Shown here: positions 1 through 10,945 of the stretch, piece after piece | Numbering within the stretch: the first letter of the stretch is position 1 | Layout: each line of letters begins with the position of its first letter | Origin: Leucaena leucocephala | Taxonomy: Eukaryota > Streptophyta > Magnoliopsida > Fabales > Fabaceae | Direction of reading: 5' to 3' | Assembly (NCBI GenBank): GCA_037074615.1 | Contig: CM073569.1 | Span: 2,672,001 to 2,736,000 of the forward strand | Length of the DNA stretch: 64,000 bases | Made by a program: the position numbers and the translations under genes | The notes under the pieces: model-generated | What the model was told of the DNA's origin: nothing | The model's input: only the letters and a program-made list of their open reading frames with translations | The model's database searches: none

Positions 1-144
1 CGCAAATCATAAACTACTCAACAAATTATACAACAATCATCCCAAAGAAAAGTTAGACCATAAACCATGTGTATATATATGAAGTTGTTAATTTTCAGTA
101 TGCTCACTTTCTTTACCTTCTACTTATGCAATAATCATTATTTT

Positions 145-717
145 GACAGGTTTAGACAATATGGATTGTGGGCACGTTATGCTGAATTGTATCCAAAAAA
201 TGATCTAATTTACACTGTTGGTGCTCACTCTCATCATAAGGAATGGTTCTTTGCTCATGTTACAAGGTTATCTACAAAATGTAGTCATTAGTGATTGATA
301 ATTTTGACTCTAGAGTAAATTTTGCTCGAGTGCAGGACATAGGAGATAACAAGTATCAACCAAATAAATGGCAGATTAAATTTGAACTCGTAAGATGCGA
401 TCTATTAGTAAGAAATTACACCTTACGAGTGGCTTTAGCATCAGCCACTAATTCTAAATTATCGGTTCGCTTAAACACGGGCTTTTTTGGATTTAGTATT
501 CTCTTAAGAAAGAAGATGATTAATTAGGGAGTTTGAATGAATGCGGGTTTGGGTCAATGAGCAAGACAAGAAGCGTCCTCTATTTGAAAGTGGGATGTTA
601 AGAGGAGACAATGCCATAGCAAGGCATGGAATCCATGGACTATACTGGTTATTCAGCATTGATGTTCCAAGTCATCTTTTAGTACAAGGGAAAAATACTG
701 TCTATTTAAAAGAGCCC
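145..717 (+). pseudogene. Decayed 3' part of a rhamnogalacturonan lyase gene
   Basis: Three blocks match the last three exons of the intact lyase at 3613-8141. They are 145-266 (Phe-Arg-Gln-Tyr-Gly-Leu-Trp, then Tyr-Ala-Glu-Leu-Tyr-Pro), 336-464 (a Leu-Arg-Val-Ala-Leu-Ala-Ser-Ala-Thr-Asn block) and about 547-717 (Gly-Asp-Asn-Ala-Ile-Ala-Arg-His-Gly-Ile-His-Gly-Leu-Tyr-Trp). The first block ends in a normal donor. Joining it to the second at the preserved acceptor puts a TAG in frame because one G is missing. The third block lacks an AG acceptor (GG stands there). It then loses homology before the conserved Phe-Glu-Gly-Ile-Met-Tyr-Asp-Tyr end and runs into unrelated sequence up to a stop at 937. 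No exon 1-12 homology precedes position 145. A short aberrant transcript is possible, but an active enzyme is not. Confidence 0.85.
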
Positions 718-881
718 CTTGCCATTAATGAGTTTATCTTTGTTAATAGATCATTAGTTCTTTCATTCATTTGCAACTCTCTTTTAGTCCTTTTGATCAC
801 TTTTTCACAGGTTATAGTGTTAAACAACCTTAATCTTCTAAAAATTATCAAGTTCTTGTCTATCATAGATATTTTCTTATG

Positions 882-1044
882 CAAGTACTATGTTTCTTTT
901 CGACATATGATTGAGCAACAATACTTTACAACTTTTTAAGGCGGTTAGTTTTTTTTTTTTTAACAAGTACTTTGTTTCTTTTTGATATATGATTGACCAA
1001 CATTACTATATGTACCTGTAAGACGGTTTGATCGACAATACTTA
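882..1044. repeat. Two-copy tandem repeat of about 83 bp
   Basis: The stretch beginning aagtactatgtttctttt at 882 is repeated with substitutions from 965 (aagtactttgtttcttttt). Each copy continues into a similar catatgattgaNcaacaNtact segment. The repeat lies directly downstream of the decayed lyase 3' end, just before the second lyase relic. It has no coding potential. Confidence 0.65.
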
Positions 1045-1270
1045 AGACAGTTCAAATTTATTAAGTTGTTAATATGGTTAAGTTGAAGCAGCTGCATCAC
1101 ATTTGTTTATTAATTAATTCATGTTGAACGTTTCCATCATTCGGATACGAAAGTGTTTTATGTGAGATTGAAGGCTCTCATCAACTTGTTACGCTCCAAC
1201 AAAAGTAATGGCCAGCTTATCTCTATATTCTCGCTTCCCCTATTTATTTATATAATTGTTTTATTTAATA
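1041..1270 (+). pseudogene. Relic of lyase intron 1 - exon 2 - intron 2
   Basis: This stretch aligns with 3760-4000 of the intact lyase across intron 1, exon 2 and the start of intron 2. Shared landmarks are acagttcaaattt, tcggatacgaaag (the exon 2 acceptor) and the coding segment that reads His-Gln-x-x-Val-Thr-Leu-Gln-Gln. In the relic the reading frame runs into a TAA directly after the Gln-Gln-Lys codons, and the donor context is lost. Flanking intron sequence is included, so this is a DNA duplication and not a retrocopy. Exon 1 and exon 3 onward are absent nearby, and the next similarity is the intact gene itself. Confidence 0.8.
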
Positions 1271-1960
1271 AATTCCAAAATTAAAAAAGAGAAAAAATTA
1301 GTAAAAAGTTCCTATTTAAAAATTTTATTGGTTAAAAAAAACATGAGTTCAAGTATTGATATTCCCCATAAATAAATTATTTAAAGTCATGATATTTTCT
1401 TATGTATAAAATTAAGCTATATTGATATTGTTCTCAAATTTCATGGTGATTTTATAAGTAGAGTTAATTGAAAAGGATCGTCAAGCACTACCACTCCACA
1501 CCAAATTCTATTTTTACCGTATCTACACAATCAATCATCTAACTATATATCAAGAGATCTTTCAAGTCTTTTCACCAACATTTTTTAATTTTTTTAAAGA
1601 ATTATTTGAATAAAAAAATCGCATACGTAATTTGATATTAACCAAACAATGTGGTTAATTAATTCTTTTATAAATATAACTAAATTATTTTTTTAATTTA
1701 TAAATATGTATAATTTTTCAAACCTAATAATGCTTTGAAACCTATACCTTTTCAATATTCAATATAAAATATAACAAATCTATAAATAGCATCTATACAT
1801 ATATTTATATACTCTAACAATATTATATCATCTAAATTTTATTCAATTAAAATATAATAATTTAGCACACAATTCATCTAAATAATTTATAATTAATTTT
1901 AGTTTTTTTAAAAATAAATATTTTAATTTGAAAAACTGTACCAAAATAAAAAGGCCATTT
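1271..1960. other. AT-rich intergenic stretch
   Basis: No coding frame or RNA gene is visible. A segment around 1800-1870 is an imperfect inverted match to about 3090-3135, on the other side of the inverted-repeat element. Both are so AT-rich that the match alone is weak evidence. Confidence 0.5.
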
Positions 1961-2855
1961 CTTTCCTTCCATTTATTTTCATAATTTTAAATAATTTCAA
2001 TTAATGATGATTTACCAAAAAGGGCTTTCCCTCTCTCTACTCGCTTAGTCTCCGTTTTTTCAATGCACCTCTTTCATGCTTTCTCTCTCTTCTTTTTCTT
2101 CACCCACTACGTACTCTCCCTCCACACTTCTCGGACTCTCTTTCCCTCTCTCACTTGTTCAACATTTCTCCTTCTATGAATGGAAAAAAAGTTATCAGAC
2201 TGAGAGTAATTAACAACTAAAATGGCAAGCGCTCTCCATTTTTTCTTTTGTTAATCTTCTGTTGACAAAGTGGAGATGCATTCAAAATGGCGTAGGATTC
2301 GGGTAAAAGGAATTGGATTTTCGGAGGCTGGGACGATATGGGAATGATGTGAATGGCTCTGGTAATGGTTCGTCAGAGCAGCGCAAGGAGAGTTCTACCT
2401 TTTCATTCCACCAAAACCTTCTTCTTCTTAAAGATTAGTCACAAAAATTGGAGAGGAGGCACGAGAATGGTAAGGGAGATCAGAGAGGCTGAAAATAACG
2501 AAGAAGATGGCTGTTAAAGAGCCTGTGAATCGACAAAGATTGAAGAAAGAAAAAGAAAATTCGAGAGATGGAAATGCAATGAGATGAATAAAATTTGGTT
2601 ATGTCAGAAAATATTCATTGGATTCATCTGGGTTTTGGACTGATAAAGCTTCAACCTTTGCAATCTTCGACATCAATGGAGGAAGGATGAGGAGTGAGAG
2701 AATTTGTCGAATTTATTTTGATGTTGGCATGGGGAGGGGGAACAAGGGCGGCCACGTAAATGAGAGAGAAGAGGGGAAAAATTGGAAATGCACTTTTTGG
2801 TAAATCATCATTAACTGAAATAAATTTAAAATTATGTAAATAAACGGAAGAAAAG
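1961..2855. mobile_element. Element with ~70-bp terminal inverted repeats (MULE/Pack-MULE-like)
   Basis: The arm at 1961-2030 and the reverse complement of 2784-2855 agree over about 70 bases. The shared core is ttaatgatgatttacc, flanked outward by cataattttaaat and ttccNtttattt. Between the arms lie roughly 750 bp of less AT-rich, partly purine-rich sequence with no transposase similarity that I can see, only short open frames (for example 2618-2803). Long terminal inverted repeats around non-transposase DNA fit a non-autonomous Mutator-like element, possibly carrying captured host sequence. Exact outer ends and a 9-bp target duplication could not be fixed. Confidence 0.55.
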
Positions 2856-3552
2856 AGGGGTTAGAGGTGGGATTAAATAGAAATATTTATATACTTATAG
2901 TGTTAAGTTATATGGACTCTGTCAAATCAAAATATAATAACTCAATTGATGTCTCGTATAAAAACTTCACAATTTATTTTATTTTTAAGAAAAAATAATC
3001 ATTTTAATTTGAAAAAAAATAAAAATTTATTTAGACTAAATTAAGAGGTTTATTTTTTAAAAAATAAAATACTAGGATTAAAATACATTTAATTATTATA
3101 TTTTAATTAAATAAAATTTAAATAATATGATATTTTTAAAATATATTAGTATTTCTTAAAAATAAAAGTATATGAGTTGTCTTGGTTAGTGCACAAATGA
3201 CCTGAGGCACTGGGCGTCCACAAAAATTTCAATAAAAAAGGTATTTTAATTTGTTAAACAAAATCCTTTTGCGATTTTTTTTTTCGGTTTTTGCTTAACT
3301 TTCATTTCACTTGTGGCAGCAATACTTGCATTATTCAAATTAAGATGACCACGTTACTCTTTTCCCACATGTTTTTTTAAATGTTGACTTCTGAATATAC
3401 ATCTTAACAACAATTTATACGATAATTAAACTTCAAATTTTAAACTTTTGAAGATAATCTCGACCAATTTATATGAAGCTTTTAAGAAAACTACACGGCC
3501 CCTTCACACACCTCTCTCTTTACATATGACCTAATGTCCTAAGGAGAGTCAG
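2856..3552. other. AT-rich upstream region of the lyase gene
   Basis: This is mostly A/T tracts, with no open frame of interest. The last part (about 3180-3550) is presumably the proximal promoter of the lyase. No specific regulatory motif can be assigned with confidence. Confidence 0.4.
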
Positions 3553-3560
3553 TATATATA
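3553..3560 (+). promoter_or_regulatory. TATA box of the rhamnogalacturonan lyase gene
   Basis: The tatatata motif (context agtatatatagg) lies about 55 bp upstream of the first in-frame ATG. A transcription start about 30 bp downstream would give a very short leader. Confidence 0.55.
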
Positions 3561-3612
3561 GGTGCCTCTATGGGCTTTTGATATTAGTTTTTCTTGGGTT
3601 AATGTATATCTG

Positions 3613-6600
3613 ATGGAGACGATAGATTTCTTCTTTCAGTTTCGTGTAAGGATGAGTTTGCCATTGTTCTTCTTCTTCTTCTTGCTTGCTGGTTGTTCTG
3701 AGATCACCAAATCCAGGTACCTACTTAATTAATTACTTCTAGGTTTCTTTATGATTGATTAAGACAGTTCAAATTTGATTTCTTCATATGTAAGTTTAAG
3801 CAGTTGCTGCGTCACATTTATTAATCAGTTCATGTTTCCCATTAATTTCCATCATGTTCGGATACGAAAGTGCCTCACGTAAGATTGAAGACTCCCATCA
3901 ACCTGCTGTCACTCTGCAACAAAGTGATGACAAGGTTCTCTCTATATTTTTTGGCTTCCCTGCCTATTTAATTGTTTTATTTTATAAAATTCATTATTCC
4001 ATCTCATTTTGTACATATTTTTTTTAAAAAAAAATAGTATTTAATTTTGTTTTAAAATGGGAATGATGGAATATACGTACAGGTGGTGATGTATAATGGG
4101 ATCGTCAGCGTTACGGTGTCAAGGCCAGACGGCAATTTGTTGGGATTATCATATAATGGGATTGATAATCTTCTAGAACCTCGTACTCGTCTTTATGATA
4201 GAGGGTAACCTAATTACTTTTTCTTTTTTATTTTCAATTTCCCCCCTTCATTCTTCAAAATTATCATTAGAGGCATTATTTGATGAGTGATCAACGATCT
4301 TTAGTAACCATATCACGTACGGCAGTTCATTTCTTCTTTTATTACCATCTGTATTTACTAAATCCTCTATCTGAGCTTACTAATTATAAATGTTCGAAAT
4401 GAAAACATTAAAGAAATTATTTTTTGACATTATTTCTATTTCAACTCTTTTTTTCCCCCTCCTAATCCTGAGATATTCGCAGGTATTGGGACTTCTCTTG
4501 GAACCCACAAGGTTACCCCAGTAAATATCACAGGTAGATTTTTCACCCCGTTTAATTACACATGCATATTATCGTATGTAATATTTGGAGTCTGAAACTC
4601 ACATAGTTAATTCATGATTTATATATGTAGTGATCTTACCAAAAGTGTTAGTAAATTTTATATTGATGATATTGATATTATTATACATGTGAAGACATCC
4701 ATTATTATTTGTTGAATTATTTACAATTTAATGAACAGCTTATTAAAAAAAAAAGGTACTAATTTATAATTATTTTGCAGATTCAAAGGGACAACGTTTT
4801 CTGTTATAATGGATACCGAAGATCAGGCTGAAGTTTCTTTCTTATACCCATGGAATTCTTCCTCGCCCGCAGGAACCATCCCAATGAATGTAGATATAAG
4901 GTGGGTCTGTTTTAATTTATAATTCAATTTTGAAATTAAAAAAAAAAAAAGCTGAAGAAAGAAAATATAGATCTGAGTAATTTTTCTTAGTTTCATAAAA
5001 TAAGGACATAAATAAAACTAAATTTGAAATATAATTATGCCCATGCAGAAATAGGAATTTAATTGACCCATAAAATTTGTATATAGAGTATATATTGATT
5101 TATCTTTTGTATCAAACAATAAGGAGAACATATATTTAAAATAAATTATAAAATTTCTCTTGAATGTTTGCAGGTATATTTTGCGTAGAGGCAGCTCAGG
5201 ATTATATTCATACGCCATATTGGAGCATTCAGACAATTTTCCTGCAATTCGGGTGGATGTCTTTAGGCTCGCTTACAAGCTCAACCAATACCTGTAAGTA
5301 AAACGACTTTCATTTTGTTTTCTGTTTTATTTTGTTACGAGAAGCTATATATATATAGCTTTTGAAATCTTGGGTTATAAATATATATATCTATAATATC
5401 ACCATCTACAGGTTCCACTACATGGCTATAACAGACGAAAGGCAGAGAGAAATGCCGACTGCTGATGATAGATCAAAGGGCCAGACCCTTGATTATCCTG
5501 AAGCTGTCCTCTTAACCCATCCTAGCAACCCTCAATTCTTAGGAGAGGTAATAACTAGTAATAGCCCTTCATTAATTAATCTTAATTTAATACTCATCAT
5601 AATTCTGTTATTATATATCAGGTGGATGATAAATACATGTACTCGGTTGAGAACAAAGACAACCAAGTTAGCGGATGGGTCTCTTTTAACACTACCAATT
5701 CTTCTTCAGTTGGCTTCTGGATGATTACACCCTCCAACGAGTTCCGTAATGGTGGACCTACCAAGCAAAGTCTCACCTGTCATGTTGGCCCTGTCATCCT
5801 CAACGTACGTAATTATTCCCATAAATCCCACTAATTAATCTGCTCTTATGTTTTAATTAATTCATCATCATGAGCTAACACATACAGGTAGGTCATAAGT
5901 CATACTCTTCTATTCTTAGAGATAAAGAATCTTTTAGTTCTATCTATAAGTTATATCATTAATTTTTCTATATGAATACATAATTTTATTATCTATTTAT
6001 TATTTATATTAACTTTATTCTTATGAATATAATATATATTAAATAAAGATAAAATTATAAATTTATTAAAATTTAAAATAGAGATAATAAAATTTAAAAT
6101 TTTTATGTGTAAAACATGATGGAAGTAAAATATAAATAAGTTCATAATAGAGGAGCATATTGTTTGCTGAATTCGATCTCTGATTTGCAGTCTTTCTTGA
6201 GCCCGCACTATGCTGGGAAGGACATATCAATGACATTCAATGAAGGAGAAACCTATAAGAAGGTATTCGGACCCACTTTTCTGTACCTCAACAGTGTTCC
6301 AAACCCCCATGATTCTCAAACTCTCTGGCAGGATGCTAAAAACCAGGTAATTAATTTATTAATTATTTATTAATCACTAATTGCACGCCCTTCCACTTCT
6401 CTTATTAATTAATCTCCTTTCCTTCCTTTCCTTTAGTTGCAAAAGGAAGTTGAAAACTGGCCCTATGATTTCCCTCAATCAAAAGATTTCATTCCATCCA
6501 ATCAGCGTGGAAAAGTGTCAGGACAATTAATATTCAAATGGTACTCGTCCCACCCATTATTAAGCTTCAATAATTTCTTTTTATTAAAGCATTCATTGAT

Positions 6601-8141
6601 GATCTTGATTTCATTGATTTTCTAGGTACGCGACAGGAGCTAACGTTAATAATGCTTACGTTGGTCTAGCCCTCCCAGGCGATGAAGGATCATGGCAAGC
6701 AGAAAGCAAGGTGCACATATTTCTTCTCCTGCCATTGAAATTTAGTTTTCTTCAACCCTAGTCACTCAGCAAGAAATTAAGATTATATATATATATATAT
6801 ATTGATTTGCAGGGTTATCAATTTTGGACCCAAGCTGATAACAGCGGCTTCTTCACTATACAAAATGTTCTGCCTGGGGACTACAACTTGTATGCTTGGG
6901 TCCCTGGCATTCTTGGTGATTACAAATATGAGTTAGTCATTACCATCAAACCAGGTATATTCTCTATAAACTTTTCATACATTTCTTATTAACAGATTCA
7001 GTACGATGTAAGTAAAAATACTGTTTTGTTTTAACTGATGTTGGTTTTACAGGAGATGCCATCCAATTAGGTCAACTAAATTATTGGCCTCTAAGAAATG
7101 GTCCTACGGTTTGGGAAATTGGGATTCCTGATCGATCAGCGCAAGAGTTTTATGTGCCAGACCCATATCCTAACCTCGTTAACAACTTATACTTAGGAAA
7201 GACCAAAGACAAGTTTAGACAATACGGTTTGTGGAAACGTTATGCTGAATTATATCCCACTAATGACCTCGTTTACCATGTCGGTGTTAGTGATTATTCC
7301 AAAGACTGGTTCTACGCTCAAGTCCCCAGGTAATTAATAAACGAATTGATTCTCACATTCATTAGATCACTCACGAGTACTAAAGTCAGAATTTAAAAGA
7401 AATGTTATTTTGTTACACGTATGCAGGGACCTAGGAAATGGCACATACATTGCAACAACATGGGAGATAAGATTTGAACTGCCATTTGTCATTACAGGAA
7501 GTTACACCCTACGTATTGCCTTAGCATCAGCCACTAATGCTCACTTATTTGTAAGTGTGTATATTGAAACATGCGTATTTTGATTAAATCAATTATGAAA
7601 TTATCACTAACAAAATTTGGCATAACTGATAAATAATTGAGCTCCTTAAATATGATATACTGAGTTTAAATTAAACTGTGTGCATGAAAAAATATTTTGT
7701 TGAGAGAGGCAAAAATCACTTTAATTATCTCTACACCTCGAGAGAATTAGTCTCTCAGCTATTTGTTAGGGGATACCGCTTAGTTTCTACTAAAAAAAAT
7801 TATGAGATCATCAACCAAACATCCATTAATTAAGTTGATGATTTTCTGTTAATAGTATTTTTTTTGTTGGACGGATTAATTAGGTTTGGGTGAATAAAGG
7901 CGTGGATCGTCACCTGCGGTTCAACACAGGAATAAGAGGGGAGGACAATGCGGTAGCAAGGCATGGCATACATGGTTTGTATTGGAAGTACAGCTTCCAA
8001 GTACCAAGCTATCTACTTGTGAAAGGAACCAACTCCATTCACCTCTCACAACCCAAAGCTAAATCTCCTTTTGAAGGCATTATGTATGATTATATCCGTT
8101 TTGAAAGCCCCTCGCTTTCCGGCTCTGGCCATAATAATTAA
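3613..8141 (+). CDS. Rhamnogalacturonan endolyase, PL4 family, secreted
   Basis: The predicted product cleaves the rhamnogalacturonan-I backbone of pectin by beta-elimination in the cell wall. Fifteen exons join in phase to 681 codons: 3613-3716, 3871-3934, 4083-4204, 4483-4533, 4781-4900, 5174-5293, 5412-5547, 5622-5804, 6191-6346, 6437-6540, 6626-6710, 6813-6954, 7053-7329, 7427-7550, 7884-8141. The N-terminus has a hydrophobic signal peptide with a Phe run. An in-frame ATG at 3652 gives an even more typical signal peptide and may be the real start. Next come the N-terminal lyase domain (Val-Met-Tyr-Asn-Gly-Ile-Val, Tyr-Trp-Asp-Phe-Ser-Trp), a middle fibronectin-III-like part (Leu-Pro-Gly-Asp-Tyr-Asn-Leu-Tyr-Ala-Trp) and a C-terminal CBM-like domain ending Ile-Met-Tyr-Asp-Tyr-Ile-Arg. 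All introns are GT-AG. Length and domain order fit plant family members. Two decayed relatives lie upstream. Exons 1-2 are the least certain part. Confidence 0.88.
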
Positions 8142-10647
8142 TTAATTTCTAGTTTATAATTAATTAATTAGAATGTGTGTTATCCGTGTGTGATTGCATA
8201 TGTTATCTGTTTTTCTTCATCAAGATCTTGAGTGTTTGTAGATTGACTTTGAAGTTCATGACTCATGAACATTACCGCTTGTTATAATTTTTATATTATG
8301 AATTTATATGGTAAATCTTGTATTCAGTATGCGTTGGCCAAACTATGCATTACAATATTAATTTATCAATAATATTCAAATTTAATTTATTCAATATACC
8401 ATTCATGAGTCATTATCATTGCAAATTACCGAAGAAAATTTATCCAATTATTTAAATAAAGGAAAACGACGATATATATATATTTAAATAAATGTTGATT
8501 GCGTATTTAGTGGCGATTTTCCATTTTAGAATTATGTATACGGTCAGCAGAAGAATAATTTCTTTAAATATATTTTCGCAGCCCACATGTCCTTAATTAT
8601 TCCTGCTTTTGGAAACAAGGGTTAACAATAAATTCACTAATATTTTGGCCAAAAAGAAGAATAAATTCACTAATATTAGTAATGATTCATTAACTAAGCA
8701 ATCATTAAGTACTTGCGATCATGATTTCGCTTTTATGAACAGTGTAGAGCCCAAATTTTGTGATCAAATTACGTTTTTGTCTAGTTTCTATTTATATTAT
8801 TATTAAAAAGATTATTTATTATAGTACTATTTTATAACAGTTATAATTAAAATTATCATAAAAAAAGTGATAATATTTTTATAAATAAATTTTATTTTAA
8901 AATTATTTTTATAACAATTTTTATTATAATTGTCATAAAAAATATTTTTAATAACAATTTTATAAAAAATTGTCATTAAAAGTATTTAAAGAAATTTAAG
9001 TAAAATAAAAATAATAAAAATATAAAAAATTTAATAATAATTTTGCAAAAACCTAAGATAAAAATAAAGGTATTTGAAGAGAGAGAGAAAAAAAGGAAGT
9101 GAGTTAAATTAAAAAAATAATTAATATAATAATATAATAATAAAGTAAGGTAATAAAGAGACGCATGTTGTTTAGCAATTAATATAGCAACAATGAAGTG
9201 ACGTGACGCATATTTTAGGATAAAATATAAAGGAATATAATAATAGTAATAGAAATAAAAAAATAAGAGATAATAATTAATATAATATATTTTTTTTAAT
9301 AGTTTAACTAATATTAAATATAATATAATTTTTTAATATAATATGTATTTAAATAATTTAAATTTTTAAAAGTTGGTGTTAAAAGTTTTTTTAATAATTT
9401 TTAATAGTTATTTTTATAAAAAAATATAGTTAAAAGTTTTAAAAAATTTAAAAATTTTGATCTGATTATATATTCAATTTTATTTTTTTATAGCTGTTTA
9501 AAGCCTTTTTCCTCCTATTCCACCATGATAAATTTCCATAAAAGTTATTTCTCAATATTTTTCTTTTATTTTTTGTGCCTATTTTTATCTCCTTATCATG
9601 AAAGTTATAAGTTACCGTTTAATTTTTTTATTTACTTATTTTCTTTTTTTTTCAGTTATTTATTATTTACAAACTGTAATATATCATATGTATTATTATT
9701 ATTGTATTAAAGACTTATAAATTTTCTTCTTTATTCATCATATTTCTCTTTATTTCTTTAACTTTACACTCGTTTAAATCTATTTATCATCATGTCAAAA
9801 GAAGTTTGAAGAGTTTCAATAATAAAAAATTTTTAAATCTATTTTTTTTGTCAGATCTTTAACTTCTCCTCTATATTTAGTCTAATATTTTTAGTGAGGT
9901 TGATCATGATAGCTAATAGTTAGTGGTGATAAATAGATCTTGCTGGAATGAGCTCGAAGAGCTTCTACAAAAGAATTTTATAGATCATTAGTTTCTTCAC
10001 CATATCTTTAACTTTTTATATTAAAATATAGTTTGATACTTTTGATAAATGTGATCGAAGTAGTTAACAGTGAGTATAAGATGAAGAAAACTAAAAAAAA
10101 TATAACTTTCAAAGGCAATTTTAGACAAAACAATCATAAAAATAAAATAATTAACGCTATTAATTTATTTTATTTTTTATAGCGGTTATAAAAACGTCGT
10201 TAAAAAATAGATTTATAATAATGGTAAAATTTACGACGTCTCTAAAATTGTAATAAAATATTATTTTTACTTGCAGTTAAAAACTTTTTTTTAAGTAACG
10301 CATACCAGTTGCAAATTGTAACAGATACGAATTAACGCACAAAATATTCGAACAAGTTTACAATAAATTTAATAGAGTTGTTGGTAACATGAGCGTAACG
10401 AAATTTGAATCCCTGAACCTGGTAATAGAATTTGTTTTGCTTTCTAATAATTTATTGAATGTTACGTCGCACTGATCAAATCAAATACGAACTCGCAGAA
10501 GATGTAGACAGCGTAATGGGTTAGTTGAAGCAATCATCCCAGTTCTTAATTCAAGTAATGGATTAGTTGAAAAAAATTAGCCCTGGTGTCTTTGAATTTA
10601 TATTACGTATTCCTTATAGTTATAAATAGTATATAGTTATAAATTTA
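8142..10647. other. Highly AT-rich intergenic region
   Basis: After the lyase 3' UTR the sequence is mostly A/T tracts with no credible gene. It contains a micro-insertion at 8627-8677 (separate entry). Similar ttataacNgttataa motifs occur near 8831-8848 and 10177-10194 and could be subterminal parts of an old DNA transposon, but no terminal repeats or target duplications were found. Confidence 0.5.
8627..8677. repeat. 18-bp direct repeats flanking a 15-bp A-rich insert
   Basis: The 18-mer aataaattcactaatatt occurs perfectly at 8627-8644 and 8660-8677. Between the copies is ttggccaaaaagaag. The layout is that of a target-site duplication around a minute retroposon-like insert (short head plus A-rich tail). 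Confidence 0.6.
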
Positions 10648-10945
10648 TGCCTGACTTGATGGTTACAGATGAGCACTTCGTGGTTCGCACTCCAGAGAGC
10701 ATTCCTCTTGATGCTGCGGCTCCTCTCCTCTGTGCTGGCATCACTGTGTATAGTCCTTTGAGGCATTTTGGACTAGACAAGCCTGGTCTCCATGTTGGTG
10801 TGGTTGGTCTCGGTGGTTTAGGCCATATGGCTGTGAAATTTGCCAAGGCCTTTCGTGCTAAGGTGACTGATAAGGAGGAGGAAGGCATAAAAATCTTGGG
10901 GCTGACTCTTTGTGGTCAGCCGGGAGCAAGATAGATTCAGGTACC
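10648..10945 (+). pseudogene. Duplicated exon-3 fragment of the alcohol dehydrogenase gene
   Basis: This is a close copy of 16216-16529, the 3' part of exon 3 of the intact dehydrogenase 5 kb downstream. It encodes the Ala-Ala-Pro-Leu-Leu-Cys-Ala-Gly block and the nucleotide-binding Gly-Leu-Gly-Gly-Leu-Gly-His motif. It continues past the exon end into a gtacct donor, so it was copied as DNA. A deletion of about 20 bases (after the Lys-Val-Thr codons) and a further single-base loss put a stop at 10932. The other exons, including the catalytic zinc region, are missing. The 95-codon open frame is a relic. Confidence 0.88.
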
